Positions 43,630 through 53,692 are shown, counted from the first letter of the stretch. The stretch is DNA of 64,000 bases from Desulfuromonadaceae bacterium (GCA_028688955.1 JAQTXD010000003.1:48305-112304); one strand, 5' to 3'. Numbers and translations are program-made. The notes: a model not told the origin generated them from the sequence alone.

Positions 43630-44408
43630 CCGCGACAGATCCCGCGTTTTGATTTCTCAATGAAGGCGACCAGATAGTCAACTTCCGGGCAGTCTGTTAT
43701 TTCTGCTTTAATGCGGGCAATGGCATCCGGCTGTTTCAATCCGGCCATGAAGAGAGATTTATACGCCTTTTTCAGGTTATTGATCGCTTCCGGAGAAAAA
43801 CCGCGCCGTCTCAGTCCAATCAGGTTCAGGCCGCGAAGTTTGGTATCTCGCCGCCGGGCAGAGGTTGCAATTGAGTATGGCAGGATATCAAGAGATACCA
43901 TTGTGCCGCCGCCAACCATTGCATTCATGCCGATGGAAGTGAACTGGTGAACAGCAACCAGGCCGCCGATGATGACGTTGTCCTCGATGGTAACGTGTCC
44001 AGCAAGTGTTGCGACATTTGCCATGACAACACCGTTACCGATGCGGCAGTCGTGGGCAACATGGGCGTAGGCCATGAACATGTTGTTGTTGCCGATGACT
44101 GTTTCGGCGTGGCCGGTTACCGTACCACGGTGGATGGTGGCAAATTCACGGATCATGTTGCCACTGCCGATTCTGGTCCAGCACTCCTCACCACGGTATT
44201 TGAGGTCCTGAGGAGGCGCACCGACTGATGACTGGTGAAATATCTGGTTATTCTCACCGATTTCAGTCCAGTCGCCAATAACTGCGTGGGCACCAATGCT
44301 GGTCCCTTTGCCGATCGTTACATGTTTGCCGATGATGGCGTACGGGCCAACTTCTACATCTGAAGCCAGGTGGGCGGTTGAATCAATTATTGCGGTCGGG
44401 TGGATCAT
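43626..44408 (-). CDS. lpxA: UDP-N-acetylglucosamine acyltransferase LpxA
   Basis: Cytosolic trimeric left-handed beta-helix acyltransferase, first step of lipid A synthesis. A 260-residue protein built of hexapeptide repeats (residues 1 to about 185) with a C-terminal helical part. The catalytic His is in AHVAHDC (His119, equivalent to E. coli His125). The chain-length ruler Gly173 of E. coli aligns with Gly167 here, so a long acyl chain (about C14) is expected. The Glu at E. coli 200 is Ile here. Next to gnnA and gnnB the real substrate may be UDP-GlcNAc3N, giving an amide-linked primary acyl chain. The start overlaps nothing upstream; the fabZ stop lies 48 bases away. Confidence 0.95.
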   Translation of the reverse strand: MIHPTAIIDSTAHLASDVEVGPYAIIGKHVTIGKGTSIGAHAVIGDWTEIGENNQIFHQSSVGAPPQDLKYRGEECWTRIGSGNMIREFATIHRGTVTGHAETVIGNNNMFMAYAHVAHDCRIGNGVVMANVATLAGHVTIEDNVIIGGLVAVHQFTSIGMNAMVGGGTMVSLDILPYSIATSARRRDTKLRGLNLIGLRRRGFSPEAINNLKKAYKSLFMAGLKQPDAIARIKAEITDCPEVDYLVAFIEKSKRGICRG

Positions 44409-44416
44409 GATGGTTC

Positions 44417-44453
44417 TCCCGTAGCCTCCCTCTCAATGTGATGAGGGAGCAAT
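44417..44453. repeat. Hairpin in the lpxA-fabZ spacer, related to the RRM-DUF4139 hairpin
   Basis: The stem CTCCCTC (44426-44432) pairs with GAGGGAG (44443-44449) around a 10-base loop. The flanking TCTCCCGTAG and GAGGGAGCAAT strings also occur, in slightly changed form, at 7411-7435. Both copies lie between two minus-strand genes. A small dispersed repeat is possible. Confidence 0.45.
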
Positions 44454-44456
44454 GTG

Positions 44457-44900
44457 TTATTTAGGTGAGTCCGCAAACGTTGCCTTAAGATCGGCCTCTG
44501 TTACCAGGGCATCGCCAACAAACACCTTGCCGGCGACACCCCATATGCCCCTTCTGTTCATCGTTGTGCTGACTTCAATGCGCAGCTGATCACCGGGAAT
44601 TACCGGTTTGCGGAAACGGGCATTATCAATTGCCATAAAATAGGTTACCTTGGCGCGAGTCTCATCATCTGATGCCAGATACGCCATGATTCCAGCAACC
44701 TGAGCCAATGCTTCGATAATCAACACGCCCGGCATTACCGGATGTCCCGGAAAATGTCCCTGGAAAAAAGGTTCGTTGATCGATACGTTCTTAATGCCGA
44801 CACAGCGCTTCCCATGTTCAACTTCAATAATCCGGTCAACCATCAGAAACGGGTAGCGATGCGGCAGGATTTTCATGATTTCGTTGATATCCAGTTGCAT
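44457..44900 (-). CDS. fabZ: 3-hydroxyacyl-ACP dehydratase FabZ
   Basis: Dehydrates 3-hydroxyacyl-ACP in fatty acid elongation, competing with LpxA/LpxD for hydroxyacyl-ACP. A 147-residue hot-dog-fold protein with the catalytic His in GHFPGHPVMPGVLIIEALAQ (about 49-68; His54-type and the Glu later in the helix). The start MQLDINEIMKILPHRYPFLMVDRI is diagnostic for FabZ rather than FabA. It lies two bases downstream of lpxD and 48 upstream of lpxA, the standard lpxD-fabZ-lpxA order. Secure. Confidence 0.97.
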   Translation of the reverse strand: MQLDINEIMKILPHRYPFLMVDRIIEVEHGKRCVGIKNVSINEPFFQGHFPGHPVMPGVLIIEALAQVAGIMAYLASDDETRAKVTYFMAIDNARFRKPVIPGDQLRIEVSTTMNRRGIWGVAGKVFVGDALVTEADLKATFADSPK

Positions 44901-44902
44901 AT

Positions 44903-45955
44903 TTAGTCCTCCTGACTGAGTTGAATCAATTTTGCCTCAAGTTCAGCGACTCTTTTCTCAAGAGCTGAAACGGATTTCTTCATTTCCGGCAGGCGGGGCA
45001 CGACCATCGCCGACTTCAACCATTCCTTATGGGGCATGGTTGGTGTGCCGCTATAGGCGGCATTTGGCGGTAATGAGCTTGGTACGCCCGACTGGGCGCC
45101 GACCAGAACATTGTCGCCGATGGTAAGGTGGCCGGCAACACCGACCTGACCAGCAAGAGTGACATGATTGCCGATCTTTGCGCTTCCGGAGATACCAACC
45201 TGGGAGACGATCATACAATCTTCGCCGATCTGGCAGTTGTGGGCAATTTGTACGAGATTGTCCAGTTTTGTACCACGGCAGATACGCGTAACCTCAATAG
45301 CCGCTCTGTCAATACAGGTATTTGCCCCGATTTCTACATCATCTTCCAGTATGACGATGCCAATCTGAGGGATGCGGTAGTAACTGCGGCCATCTGGGGC
45401 GTACCCAAAGCCGTCAGAACCGATGACTGCCCCCGGCTGAAGGATGCAGCGGTTACCTATCCGGCAGCGTTCACGGATAACAACGTTGGCGTGGATGGTG
45501 CAATCGTCACCAACGCTGACGTCGTCGTAAAGCACCGCACCGGGATAGACTACGGAACGATTGCCGATAGTGACATTTTTACCGATAAACGCGCCGGGGT
45601 AAATGCTGGCATTTTCACCAATCGTGGCCGTATCAGTAACCACTGCTGCCGGAAGAATACCCCGCGGATTATGGGGAACCGTATAAAAGAGCGTCAGTAA
45701 TTTGGCAAAACAGAGGTACGGGTTAGCAACCTCAATCGCCGTACGGCCATATCGTTCTCCGCCCGGTGCCATAAGAACAGCGCCTGCTGAGGTTTCGGCA
45801 ACTTTTGATGCGTATTTCGGGTTCGCAAGAAACGTAAGCGCATCAGGTCCGGCCGTTTCAAGAGCGCCCAGGCCGAAAATCTGTGTATCACCATTTCCCT
45901 GAACAACACCGCCGAGATACTCGGCAAGCTCTGCTACTGTCCGTGACTGTGCCAT
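44903..45955 (-). CDS. lpxD: UDP-3-O-acylglucosamine N-acyltransferase LpxD
   Basis: Adds the N-linked 3-hydroxyacyl chain to UDP-3-O-acylglucosamine in the cytosol. A 350-residue protein with an N-terminal uridine-binding domain (about 1-105, containing [11 protein letters not shown]). A long hexapeptide-repeat beta-helix follows (about 110-320), with the catalytic His in [14 protein letters not shown] (about 237-250). A short C-terminal coiled helix ([14 protein letters not shown]) ends the protein. It sits four bases downstream of skp on minus and is followed directly by fabZ. If GlcN3N-type precursors are used, the acceptor differs at position 3, but LpxD motifs are unchanged. Secure assignment. 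Confidence 0.96.
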   Translation of the reverse strand: MAQSRTVAELAEYLGGVVQGNGDTQIFGLGALETAGPDALTFLANPKYASKVAETSAGAVLMAPGGERYGRTAIEVANPYLCFAKLLTLFYTVPHNPRGILPAAVVTDTATIGENASIYPGAFIGKNVTIGNRSVVYPGAVLYDDVSVGDDCTIHANVVIRERCRIGNRCILQPGAVIGSDGFGYAPDGRSYYRIPQIGIVILEDDVEIGANTCIDRAAIEVTRICRGTKLDNLVQIAHNCQIGEDCMIVSQVGISGSAKIGNHVTLAGQVGVAGHLTIGDNVLVGAQSGVPSSLPPNAAYSGTPTMPHKEWLKSAMVVPRLPEMKKSVSALEKRVAELEAKLIQLSQED

Positions 45956-45959
45956 GGTG

Positions 45960-46487
45960 CTACTTCTTCCGGTTTGCGTTGAACAGTTTCAGTATTTCTT
46001 CTGTTAAATCCGCTTTATCGTCGGCAAACAGCATGCTTTCATTTTTTACAAAGATGAATGTATAGCCTTTCTGGCTGCCATATTCCTTGATGACCTTCTC
46101 CATTCCCTCAAGGATTTTACGGGTCAGCTCTTCATCTTTACCCTGCAGCTCATCCTGAGCATCTTTGGTAAAGCGCTGGAAGTCTTTCAGTTTGTTCTGG
46201 TAATCTTTCTCTTTGGCAGCACGGGCGGTGTCTGAGAGGAGCATACCCTGCTTTTCCAGTTCATCTTTTGCTTTTTTGAGATCTTCCTGCTTTACATTTA
46301 TTTCATCCTGATATTTCTTGACTTTAGCCGCAAGCTGTTCTTTGGCCTCTTTTCCAGCCTCGGAACCGTTCAGCGCCCGCTGCATGTCAATGTAGCCGAG
46401 TTTAAGATCCGCTGCAAAAACAGTTGTTGACGCAAATGCCAGTGCAACACACGCCGCTACGATACCCGCCAAAATTGCCCGTTTCAT
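45960..46487 (-). CDS. skp: Periplasmic chaperone Skp (OmpH)
   Basis: A 175-residue periplasmic chaperone for outer-membrane proteins on their way to BamA. The start ATG at 46485-46487 has AGGAG eight bases before it; an open frame 47 codons longer upstream is rejected because the signal peptide begins at this ATG. The signal peptide covers residues 1-26 (VFAA before DLKLGYID). The mature protein begins with the strand [11 protein letters not shown], followed by a long Lys/Glu-rich coiled coil (about 45-120) that forms the tentacles, and the C-terminal [26 protein letters not shown]. It lies between bamA and lpxD, as in many proteobacteria. Confidence 0.95.
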   Translation of the reverse strand: MKRAILAGIVAACVALAFASTTVFAADLKLGYIDMQRALNGSEAGKEAKEQLAAKVKKYQDEINVKQEDLKKAKDELEKQGMLLSDTARAAKEKDYQNKLKDFQRFTKDAQDELQGKDEELTRKILEGMEKVIKEYGSQKGYTFIFVKNESMLFADDKADLTEEILKLFNANRKK

Positions 46488-46542
46488 GAATACTTCTCCT
46501 TTAATGGTGGTGGGCGGTACGCCCTTGAAAATAAAATACTTG

Positions 46543-48855
46543 TTAAAACATGCTGCCAATTGAAAATTCAAGCCGCCCGTGTGTGCTGTCGATTGTGGTA
46601 CGCGGGTTGATTGGTATACCGTATTCAAGCCTGAGCGGGCCGATTGGGGATGCCCAGCGAATTCCCCATCCGTAACTCATCAACATGGTGTCAAACACGG
46701 TGGACGATGTGGTGTTGAATGAATTGCCATAGTCAAAAAAGAGAACTCCTTTGAGGCCGACCTCTGCAAGTAATGGAAAGGTGACTTCAACGTTGCCAAA
46801 GATTTCTTTACTGCCGCCCATATAGATCTGCTGGTCTGCCTGGTTACCGTTGATGTCTTTTACCAGCTGGGTCTGTGTCGGTGACACAGTACGGGTTCTA
46901 TACCCACGCAGCGAATAGATTCCCCCAAGATAAAACTTTTCATCAATTGGAACCGGTCGACCGACCTCCTGGATAGTACCGAGAGTCAGTTTTGTTGAGG
47001 CGATAAGTCTCTTGTAGATTGGGTGAAAGTACGTATGATCCGTAATAAAGCGGGCATACCTGTTGTCTCCGCCCAGTCCGGCATATTCAATGGACAAAGA
47101 ATTTATCAGACCGGTTGACGGGTCAAGACGATAATCAGTGCTGTTATGAGTAATGCTTGAATATATTGAGCTGGTCGTTGTCGTGCCGAGGGGATAGGTG
47201 TTCACGTCGTTATCGTGAAGTGACTGGTATGCACTGCTCGGTGCGTACAAATCCTTAATTTCGTACTTGTACATCAGGAATGTACCTATGGTATCGCTGA
47301 TTGGATACCCACCTTTAATATCACCGCCGATGAGTCGTCGGGTATAATCGGTATAGATGCGCTCTGAGCGGTAGATATCACCACCCAGTGTCCATTTTGT
47401 GTCCATGAAATAGGGGTCGGTCAGGCCGAGAGAATAGGTATTGGATTTGCCGCCGATAGATGCTGAGAGGTTGGCTTTCAGGCCCAAACCGAGGAAGTTT
47501 GCCTGCTGAATGGAACCCTGGCCGATGAGGCCATCCAGAGAACTATAGCCGCCACCGATACTGAATGTGCCTGTCGGCTTTTCTTTGACATCAACCGTAA
47601 CATTCAGTTTGTTACTTGCGCTCCCTTTTGCGGTTGCAATGTTAGCTTCCTCGAAAAAACCAAGATTCATCAGGTTCTGCTTGCTGCGCCGAATACCTGT
47701 TGAACTGTACAATTCACTTTCCGTAATGCGCATCTCGCGACGGATAACCTTGTCGCGGGTTTTAGGGTTACCTGCAATCGAAATGCGTTCGATAGAAACC
47801 AGCTCCCCTTTTTCAATGTCAAAGGTCATATCGAGGATCTTTTTTTCGTTGTCCATGCGGGTTTGGGGGTTGATCGTCGCAAAAGCATATCCTTTGTCCC
47901 CATACACATCGGTCAGGGTACCGATGTCGGTACGCAGGATGGAGCGGTTGAAAATTTCACCCGATTCACTCTTCAGCTTTTTCTTCAGGTCGGCTGCCGG
48001 GTCAATAAGTTCTCCCTTGAAGCCAATTTCACCGATCCGGTATTGATCACCTTCAGAAATCCCGATAGAAACGTCCAGTGCCGTTTTTGTCTCATTCAAC
48101 TTTGCAACCGGTTCACCAACCTTTATGTTGACATAGCCGTTGTTGAGGTAAAAGTCGGACAGGAGCAGCGCGTCATTTTTAAGCACCTCTTCCTTGTAGG
48201 TGCCGGCACCGGTCAACCAGGACATGAACCATTTCTCCTTCGTTTCCATGACCCCTTTCAGCTTGCTGCTGCTGAATGCCCTGTTGCCGTCAAGGCGGAT
48301 TTCCCGTATAAGTACCTTCTCACCTTCTGTAATAGTAAATGCAACAGTCAGATCGCCCGTCGTACTCTTCTTCGTTTGTGCCTGCACGTCGGCAAGATAA
48401 TAGCCGTCGTCGCCATACAGCTTTTTAACTTTCGCTATGCTCTTGGCCAGATCTTTCTGCGAAAAAACGGAATTCTGGCGGAATTCAAGCGCTTCCTTGA
48501 GTTTCTCCGTCGTGATTTCCTTATTACCCACAAACGTTATGTCCCTTACAATCGCTTTCTCCATAACGGAATAAACGAGTACGGTCCCTTTATCTGACTC
48601 TTCTTTTAGAGCCTGAACATCCTGAAAATGCCCCAGCTTAAATATCGACCGAATATCCGCATCAGTTTTCTCGCCGGTAAGAATATCTCCGGCATGCATT
48701 TTTACCACATTTAAAATAGCTGCGGCTTCAATGCGGCGATTGCCCTCGATCCTGATTTCCACCAATTTTTCGCCCTCTGCGCAGGCAGACGTCGAGTTGC
48801 CGATAACAGCAGCTAACAGATAAATTGTACATATAATTTTTTTGAAACTGGGCAC
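46543..48855 (-). CDS. bamA: Outer membrane protein assembly factor BamA
   Basis: Central 16-stranded barrel of the BAM complex. A 770-residue protein with a signal peptide (residues 1-26, ending ACA). Five POTRA domains follow from about 30 to 405 (for example LVEIRIEGNRRIEAAAI, VRDITFVGNKEITTEKL, LIREIRLDGNRAFSSSKL). The barrel then begins near TGTFSIGGGYSSLDGLIG. The strand-6 loop motif appears as LRGYRTRTVSP (VRGF variant). The chain ends FSIGSMF, with the C-terminal aromatic signal. The gene follows lolD after 14 bases and precedes skp by 55, the standard order. Secure assignment. Confidence 0.96.
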   Translation of the reverse strand: MPSFKKIICTIYLLAAVIGNSTSACAEGEKLVEIRIEGNRRIEAAAILNVVKMHAGDILTGEKTDADIRSIFKLGHFQDVQALKEESDKGTVLVYSVMEKAIVRDITFVGNKEITTEKLKEALEFRQNSVFSQKDLAKSIAKVKKLYGDDGYYLADVQAQTKKSTTGDLTVAFTITEGEKVLIREIRLDGNRAFSSSKLKGVMETKEKWFMSWLTGAGTYKEEVLKNDALLLSDFYLNNGYVNIKVGEPVAKLNETKTALDVSIGISEGDQYRIGEIGFKGELIDPAADLKKKLKSESGEIFNRSILRTDIGTLTDVYGDKGYAFATINPQTRMDNEKKILDMTFDIEKGELVSIERISIAGNPKTRDKVIRREMRITESELYSSTGIRRSKQNLMNLGFFEEANIATAKGSASNKLNVTVDVKEKPTGTFSIGGGYSSLDGLIGQGSIQQANFLGLGLKANLSASIGGKSNTYSLGLTDPYFMDTKWTLGGDIYRSERIYTDYTRRLIGGDIKGGYPISDTIGTFLMYKYEIKDLYAPSSAYQSLHDNDVNTYPLGTTTTSSIYSSITHNSTDYRLDPSTGLINSLSIEYAGLGGDNRYARFITDHTYFHPIYKRLIASTKLTLGTIQEVGRPVPIDEKFYLGGIYSLRGYRTRTVSPTQTQLVKDINGNQADQQIYMGGSKEIFGNVEVTFPLLAEVGLKGVLFFDYGNSFNTTSSTVFDTMLMSYGWGIRWASPIGPLRLEYGIPINPRTTIDSTHGRLEFSIGSMF

Positions 48856-48869
48856 ACGTCCCCCGAAAA

Positions 48870-49550
48870 TCAGGTAGTTTTTTCTATTTTACCATCCAGC
48901 AGGTGAATGGTTGTTCCCATCGCTGCCGCCAAACGCTCATTGTGAGTTACAATCACCAGGGTCAATCCCTTTTTGACCTGTAACTCCGTCAACATTGCAT
49001 GGATACCATCGCTGGTTTTCATATCAAGGTTGCCGGTCGGTTCATCAGCCAGCAACAGTTCAGGTGACAGTGAAAGCGCCCGGGCAATGGCTACTCGCTG
49101 TTGTTCACCACCGGACAGTTCCCCGGGGCGATGCGTCATTCGCTGGCCAAGACCTACATCAACAAGAAGTGATTCGGCACTTTCACGCGCTTTGGATCGA
49201 GGAATTCTGGCGATCAAAGCGGGCATCATAACATTTTCAAGTGCGGTGAATTCCGGAAGCAGGTGGTGAAACTGGAATACGAAGCCGATGCTGTGATTCC
49301 TGAATGCCGCCAATTGCCGTTCACTCTTCTTGAAAATGTTTTCTCCACGAAAGCGAACCGTCCCTGATGTCGGGCGGTCAAGTGCACCCAACAGATGCAT
49401 CAGGGTACTCTTGCCGGCTCCGGAAGCTCCGACCAGCGCCGTTGTCGTACCCGGCAAAAGGTCAAGATCAATGCCGCTGAGAACTTCAATCCGGTTCAGG
49501 CCAGCTCCGTAGGTTTTACTGAGGCCGCGTATCTCAAGAAGATTACTCAT
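48870..49550 (-). CDS. lolD: Lipoprotein-releasing ABC transporter ATPase LolD
   Basis: Cytosolic ATPase of the LolCDE complex that extracts lipoproteins from the inner membrane for delivery to LolA. A 226-residue ABC ATPase with Walker [16 protein letters not shown] (about 37-51), Q-loop [18 protein letters not shown] (about 90-107), the signature [15 protein letters not shown] (about 140-154) and Walker [13 protein letters not shown] (about 160-171). The [13 protein letters not shown] stretch is typical for LolD. Its ATG overlaps the lolC stop by 8 nt. It precedes bamA. Secure. Confidence 0.95.
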   Translation of the reverse strand: MSNLLEIRGLSKTYGAGLNRIEVLSGIDLDLLPGTTTALVGASGAGKSTLMHLLGALDRPTSGTVRFRGENIFKKSERQLAAFRNHSIGFVFQFHHLLPEFTALENVMMPALIARIPRSKARESAESLLVDVGLGQRMTHRPGELSGGEQQRVAIARALSLSPELLLADEPTGNLDMKTSDGIHAMLTELQVKKGLTLVIVTHNERLAAAMGTTIHLLDGKIEKTT

Positions 49551-50805
49551 ATCGCAGTGCCTCAGCCGGCAGCATTCGTGAAGCCTGCCATGCCGGGTAG
49601 AGCGTTGCCAAAAAGGAGATCAATATTGCGGTGACAGAGATCATCACTACGTCTGACGGCACCACCAGTGAGGGAAATCTATCGAGATAGTAAATATCCT
49701 TACTAAAAAAATTCTGTCCGGTTATTTTCTGAATAGCGGAGATGATCGGTTCCAGATTAAGCGCAACCAGCAGGCCTGATGTGACCCCGAGAAGCGTTCC
49801 GATAACCCCGATTATCAACCCCTCAAGTACAAAAATCTTCATGATGCTGGTTGCGGTTGCCCCCATCGATTTAAGAATCGCAATATCCCGGGTTTTTTCC
49901 ATGACAATCATAAAAAGCGTCGAGGCTATTCCGAAGGCAGCTACCAGTACGATAAGCGTCAGAATGATGAACATCACGACCTTTTCAGTTTTCAGCGCGA
50001 AAAGAATATTCTTGTTCATCTGCATCCAGTCACGGGCGTAAAAGTTGTTCCCCATTTCACGGTTGATGCTGCGTGCCAGTTCATCAGTTCCGTAAACATT
50101 TGCAACCTTGAGCTGAATGCCGGTGACGGTGTCTCCAAGATCAAAAAAACGTTGGGCCTGATCAAGACTGATGTAGGCCAGAGTCGAGTCGTATTCGAAC
50201 ATGCCGGTATTGAAAATGCCAGTTACCTTGAACGGTTTCATGCGCGGCATCATACCAAGGGGGGTGATAGTGCCCATCGGGGATATCACGTTGACTCTGT
50301 CACCCAGGTACAGATTGAGGTGTTTGGCCAGTTCTTTTCCTAGCATTAACCCGGGTGTCGTGTCGGCACCTTGTCCCATTTTCGGATCAAGGCCATCAAT
50401 ACTTCCTTCTACGACGGATGTACTGAGGCGTGTAACCTGACGGTCGGTCACGACATCAATACCACGGAGAACAACGCCGGAAACGTTTTTGCCGGAAGAG
50501 AGCATCACCTGATTATAGATAAATGGAGTTGCCGCCTGAACCCCCTTAAAGCCTTTCAGCTTTTCAATGACCGCCCGGTATTCCTCCATCGGTGCACCAT
50601 TTCGGATTACGACGATATGGGCGTTGGTGCCGAGAATTTTCTCCTTCAGGTCATTCTCAAAACCGGTCATAACCGCCAGCACAACAATCAGAGCCATGAC
50701 TCCGAGTGCAACCCCGGCGGTAGAAATAAAAGTGATTATCGAAATAAAGGTTGATTTGCGTTTGGCTTTCAGATAGCGCAAGCCAATAAACAGTTCAAAA
50801 GGCAT
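49543..50805 (-). CDS. lolC: Lipoprotein-releasing system permease LolC/LolE
   Basis: Membrane subunit of the lipoprotein-releasing ABC complex. A 420-residue protein with a hydrophobic helix at about 21-45, a large periplasmic domain (about 50-265) and three helices at the C-terminus (about 273-300, 318-345 and 378-402). [28 protein letters not shown] is a typical LolC/LolE start. Only one permease gene is present, so either a homodimeric LolF-type complex or a second gene elsewhere is possible. The gene lies three bases downstream of lysS and overlaps lolD by 8 nt. Role certain, C versus E not decided. Confidence 0.92.
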   Translation of the reverse strand: MPFELFIGLRYLKAKRKSTFISIITFISTAGVALGVMALIVVLAVMTGFENDLKEKILGTNAHIVVIRNGAPMEEYRAVIEKLKGFKGVQAATPFIYNQVMLSSGKNVSGVVLRGIDVVTDRQVTRLSTSVVEGSIDGLDPKMGQGADTTPGLMLGKELAKHLNLYLGDRVNVISPMGTITPLGMMPRMKPFKVTGIFNTGMFEYDSTLAYISLDQAQRFFDLGDTVTGIQLKVANVYGTDELARSINREMGNNFYARDWMQMNKNILFALKTEKVVMFIILTLIVLVAAFGIASTLFMIVMEKTRDIAILKSMGATATSIMKIFVLEGLIIGVIGTLLGVTSGLLVALNLEPIISAIQKITGQNFFSKDIYYLDRFPSLVVPSDVVMISVTAILISFLATLYPAWQASRMLPAEALRYE

Positions 50806-50808
50806 CGT

Positions 50809-52287
50809 TTATTTGACTTCCTTGCGTAGCTGTGGAAACAGTATGACATCCCGAATCGATGGGGAGTCGGTCAGCAGCATTACCAGCCGATCAATGCCTA
50901 TCCCTTCACCGGCTGTGGGGGGAAGGCCATATTCAAGAGCACGGACATAATCTTCGTCCATATAGTGTGCTTCCTCGTCACCTTTGTCTTTTTCAGCGAC
51001 CTGAGCGAGAAAGCGCTCTTTCTGATCGACCGGATCATTCAATTCGGAGAAGGCATTTGCTATTTCACGTCCACCGATGATCAGTTCAAAACGATCAACG
51101 ATTTCAGGGTTGAGGTCATTTTTTCGTGATAATGGTGATACTTCAGTGGGGTATGCGGTAATAAACGTCGGCTGAATCAGCTTGTGTTCGGCCACTTCTT
51201 CAAATATTTCCATCAGAAGTTTGCCGTAGCTGATCCCTTCCGGCAGGGTCAATCCAATGCTGCGGGCGTACTCAAAAGCAAGATCCCGGTCGTCCAGCTG
51301 TTTCGGATCAATATCTCCGTACTCCAAAACAGCGTCCCGGACCGTTAAACGTCTCCAGGGCCGCTGGAAACTTATGTCAAGCCCCTGATTGGTGAAATCA
51401 AGCGTACCCAGAACTTCCTGTGCAACGTGGCAAAACAGCTCTTCGGTGAAATCCATCAGGTCTTCATAGGTCGCATAGGCCTGGTAAAATTCCATCATGG
51501 TAAATTCCGGGTTGTGGCGTACAGATATACCTTCATTACGGAAATTCCGGTTGATCTCGAATACCCGCTCCAGTCCGCCGACAACAAGCCTTTTCAGGTA
51601 CAGCTCTGGTGCCACGCGGAGATACAGCTCCATATCAAGAGTGTTGTGATGTGTAATAAACGGCCGTGCCGTTGCACCACCCGGGATCTGGTGCATCATG
51701 GGGGTCTCAACTTCGAGGAAATCTCGACCGGTCATGAAACTGCGAATCAGATTAACGATGCGGGAACGTTTGATAAATATTTCACGTGCATCCGGATTTA
51801 CGATCAGATCTACATAGCGCTGGCGATAGCGTGTCTCTACGTCGGTCAGTCCGTGGAACTTCTCCGGCAGCGGCAGGAGTGATTTGACCAGCAACCGTAT
51901 GGAACGAACGTGGAGGGAAAGCTCACCTGTCTTGGTGCGAAACGGATATCCTTCAGCGCCAACGATGTCGCCAATATCAAATGATTCAAAAACGGTAAAC
52001 GCCTCATCACCGATCTCGTCCTTTTTGATATAGAGTTGAATTCGCCCCTTGCGGTCCTGAAGTTGAATAAAGGCGGCTTTGCCAAAAGAGCGCCGAGCCA
52101 GAATGCGCCCGGCAACGGTAATCTGAGCATCAGAGGCATCGAGTTGATCAACAGGTCCGTATGTGGCGGTAATGTCAGCCGAAGTGTGCTGAGGTTTGAA
52201 ATCGTTTGGGTACGGATTTATACCCGCTTCCCACAGTGCATCGACCTTGCGGCGTCTTTGAAGCAGAAGTTCACTAAGTTCTTCCAT
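50809..52287 (-). CDS. lysS: Lysyl-tRNA synthetase, class II
   Basis: Charges tRNA-Lys. A 492-residue class II synthetase. An N-terminal OB fold occupies about 60-145 (AGRILARRSFGKAAFIQLQDRKGRIQ). Then come motif 1 (around 190), motif 2 with FRNEGISVRHNPEFTMMEFY (about 260-279) and motif 3 GIGIDRLVMLLTDSPSIRDVILFP (about 462-485). HGLTDVETRYRQRYVDLIVNPDARE before motif 1 is characteristic of LysS. It heads the envelope gene run (lysS-lolC-lolD-bamA...), an order known from Geobacter-like bacteria. A strong candidate promoter lies about 60 bases upstream. Secure. Confidence 0.97.
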   Translation of the reverse strand: MEELSELLLQRRRKVDALWEAGINPYPNDFKPQHTSADITATYGPVDQLDASDAQITVAGRILARRSFGKAAFIQLQDRKGRIQLYIKKDEIGDEAFTVFESFDIGDIVGAEGYPFRTKTGELSLHVRSIRLLVKSLLPLPEKFHGLTDVETRYRQRYVDLIVNPDAREIFIKRSRIVNLIRSFMTGRDFLEVETPMMHQIPGGATARPFITHHNTLDMELYLRVAPELYLKRLVVGGLERVFEINRNFRNEGISVRHNPEFTMMEFYQAYATYEDLMDFTEELFCHVAQEVLGTLDFTNQGLDISFQRPWRRLTVRDAVLEYGDIDPKQLDDRDLAFEYARSIGLTLPEGISYGKLLMEIFEEVAEHKLIQPTFITAYPTEVSPLSRKNDLNPEIVDRFELIIGGREIANAFSELNDPVDQKERFLAQVAEKDKGDEEAHYMDEDYVRALEYGLPPTAGEGIGIDRLVMLLTDSPSIRDVILFPQLRKEVK

Positions 52288-52339
52288 GGTTGTATTTCAG
52301 CCTTTCACTACAAAAAAAGTTCCGGGAATCAAGCCCGTA

Positions 52340-52368
52340 AAAATATCTTCTACACCCCGGCACGTCAA
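52340..52368 (-). promoter_or_regulatory. Candidate sigma-70 promoter for lysS and the envelope operon
   Basis: On minus TTGACG (52368-52363) and TATTTT (52345-52340) are separated by 17 bases, a 5/6 and a 4/6 match. It would give a leader of about 45 bases before the lysS ATG. The spacer between the lysS and NHL genes contains no other feature that I can support. Confidence 0.6.
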
Positions 52369-52438
52369 GAAAAAAAGGGGGCACTCGTGGTCTCTGAGGT
52401 CAAATAATCTGCTGATATTCTGAAGGGTTTCCGCATGT

Positions 52439-53656
52439 TCAATGAATCCTGCGGATGGTGCTGTTATAGGAGTCTGCGACGAAGAGACTGCTCCCATTGG
52501 TTGTAATACCGATGGGGGTGTAGAAACTCGGCGTTCCAGGTGAATCAACAGCCCCACCTATTCCTGCAGTTCTGGATATTCCTGAAATTGTTTTGACTTC
52601 GCCGGTTAATTTGTTAATCCTGCGGATGGTATTATGATATGAGTCTGTCACATAAATATACGTACCATTGGTGGTAATTCCATTCGGCTGGTTGAAGTGT
52701 GCAGCACCGCCTGTGCCGTCACTTGTGCCGTCATCAGTGCTGAGTGGCCCGGTACTGCCGGCTAAGGTGCTGACAGTAGCAGTAGTAATATCAATTTTAC
52801 GGATGGTCCGATTGCCAAAGTCTGTCAGGTAAAGACTGGTCCTGTCAGTCGTGATACGGCCTGGTCGGTTGAAGCGTGCCGCACCCTGTATGCCGTCTGA
52901 CGAGCCGATTGACCCTGATGCGCCAGCCAGTGTGGACACCGCTTTGGTTGCAACAACAATGCGGCGTACGGTGTGGTTGCCGTAGTCTGTAACGTAAACG
53001 TTTTCACCGTCGGTTGTGATACCGATTGGTTCTTTGAAGCGTACCAGGGTGACGTCGGCAGTTGTTGCCGGCGGTACTACGGCTACATCAACTGAACCGG
53101 ACAGACCGGTTGTACTGCCAATTATAGTGACTTTGTTATTATTGCTGAGATCGATAAAACGAATGGTGTTGGACCCAAAATCCACGACATAGAGTTGAGT
53201 GCCGTCAGGACTTATGGTGATGCCTGTAGGTCGGTAGAAGCCAATTGGAAGCCCGGTTATCGCGTCAGTACATGCGAGGTGAGTAACTTTTCCTGTAGAG
53301 TCAATTTTACGGATAACACTGTTACCATAGTCTGCAACATAAAAATTAGATCCATCAGTCGTGATGTCAGTTGGGTGATTGTACAGCGCCGGCGGCCCGT
53401 TTATTGTGCTGTAGTTACCAAATCCGGCGCTCTTGGCAACGCCTGAAAATGTTGAAACCGAGTAGTTGGCGAACTTGGCGGAAATAGACCCCCCCTGGAC
53501 GGCTCCTCCCATGTTTGCGTTCGCCGGTGCAGGCGCAGGAGTTAATGGCAGTGTATCGTAAATCTGGGTTGCCGCAGTAGTGGATGACCCCCCACCGCAT
53601 GCGGCGATACAGGTAACAAAAAAAAGAGCGGATAAAAAATGTACATATTTCAACAT
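52439..53656 (-). CDS. NHL-repeat lipoprotein
   Basis: A 405-residue exported protein. The signal peptide ends with a lipobox IAAC (Cys20), followed by GGGSS. About six NHL-type beta-propeller repeats run from about residue 85 to 405. Each contains a variant of ITTDGxxxYVxDxGNxTIRRI, for example ITTDGSNFYVADYGNSVIRKI and ITTDGENVYVTDYGNHTVRRI. Such propellers bind proteins or ligands, sometimes acting in extracellular or outer-membrane roles. GGAG precedes the ATG. The gene lies 36 bases downstream of the RNase E/G gene on the same strand. The partner or ligand is unknown. Family certain. Confidence 0.88.
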   Translation of the reverse strand: MLKYVHFLSALFFVTCIAACGGGSSTTAATQIYDTLPLTPAPAPANANMGGAVQGGSISAKFANYSVSTFSGVAKSAGFGNYSTINGPPALYNHPTDITTDGSNFYVADYGNSVIRKIDSTGKVTHLACTDAITGLPIGFYRPTGITISPDGTQLYVVDFGSNTIRFIDLSNNNKVTIIGSTTGLSGSVDVAVVPPATTADVTLVRFKEPIGITTDGENVYVTDYGNHTVRRIVVATKAVSTLAGASGSIGSSDGIQGAARFNRPGRITTDRTSLYLTDFGNRTIRKIDITTATVSTLAGSTGPLSTDDGTSDGTGGAAHFNQPNGITTNGTYIYVTDSYHNTIRRINKLTGEVKTISGISRTAGIGGAVDSPGTPSFYTPIGITTNGSSLFVADSYNSTIRRIH

Positions 53657-53692
53657 CTATTACTCCATGACCTTAGGAAAATGTGATCGTGA

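Noticed and set aside
43626..44408. Altered acyl-chain ruler in LpxA (Met in place of Gly173).
   Set aside because: A careful count shows that E. coli Gly173 aligns with Gly167 here; the Met at 170 aligns with Gly176. The ruler residue is conserved.
46488..46628. 47-codon N-terminal extension of skp.
   Set aside because: The signal peptide and the AGGAG site place the start at 46487; the extension enters the bamA 3' end.
47567..48597. Long plus-strand open frames opposite bamA.
   Set aside because: No RBS or recognisable motif; shadows of the conserved bamA frame.
52321..52345. Possible attenuator (CGGG/CCCG stem followed by T7) in the lysS leader.
   Set aside because: The stem is only 4 bp and the T-run is separated from it; too weak for a terminator call.
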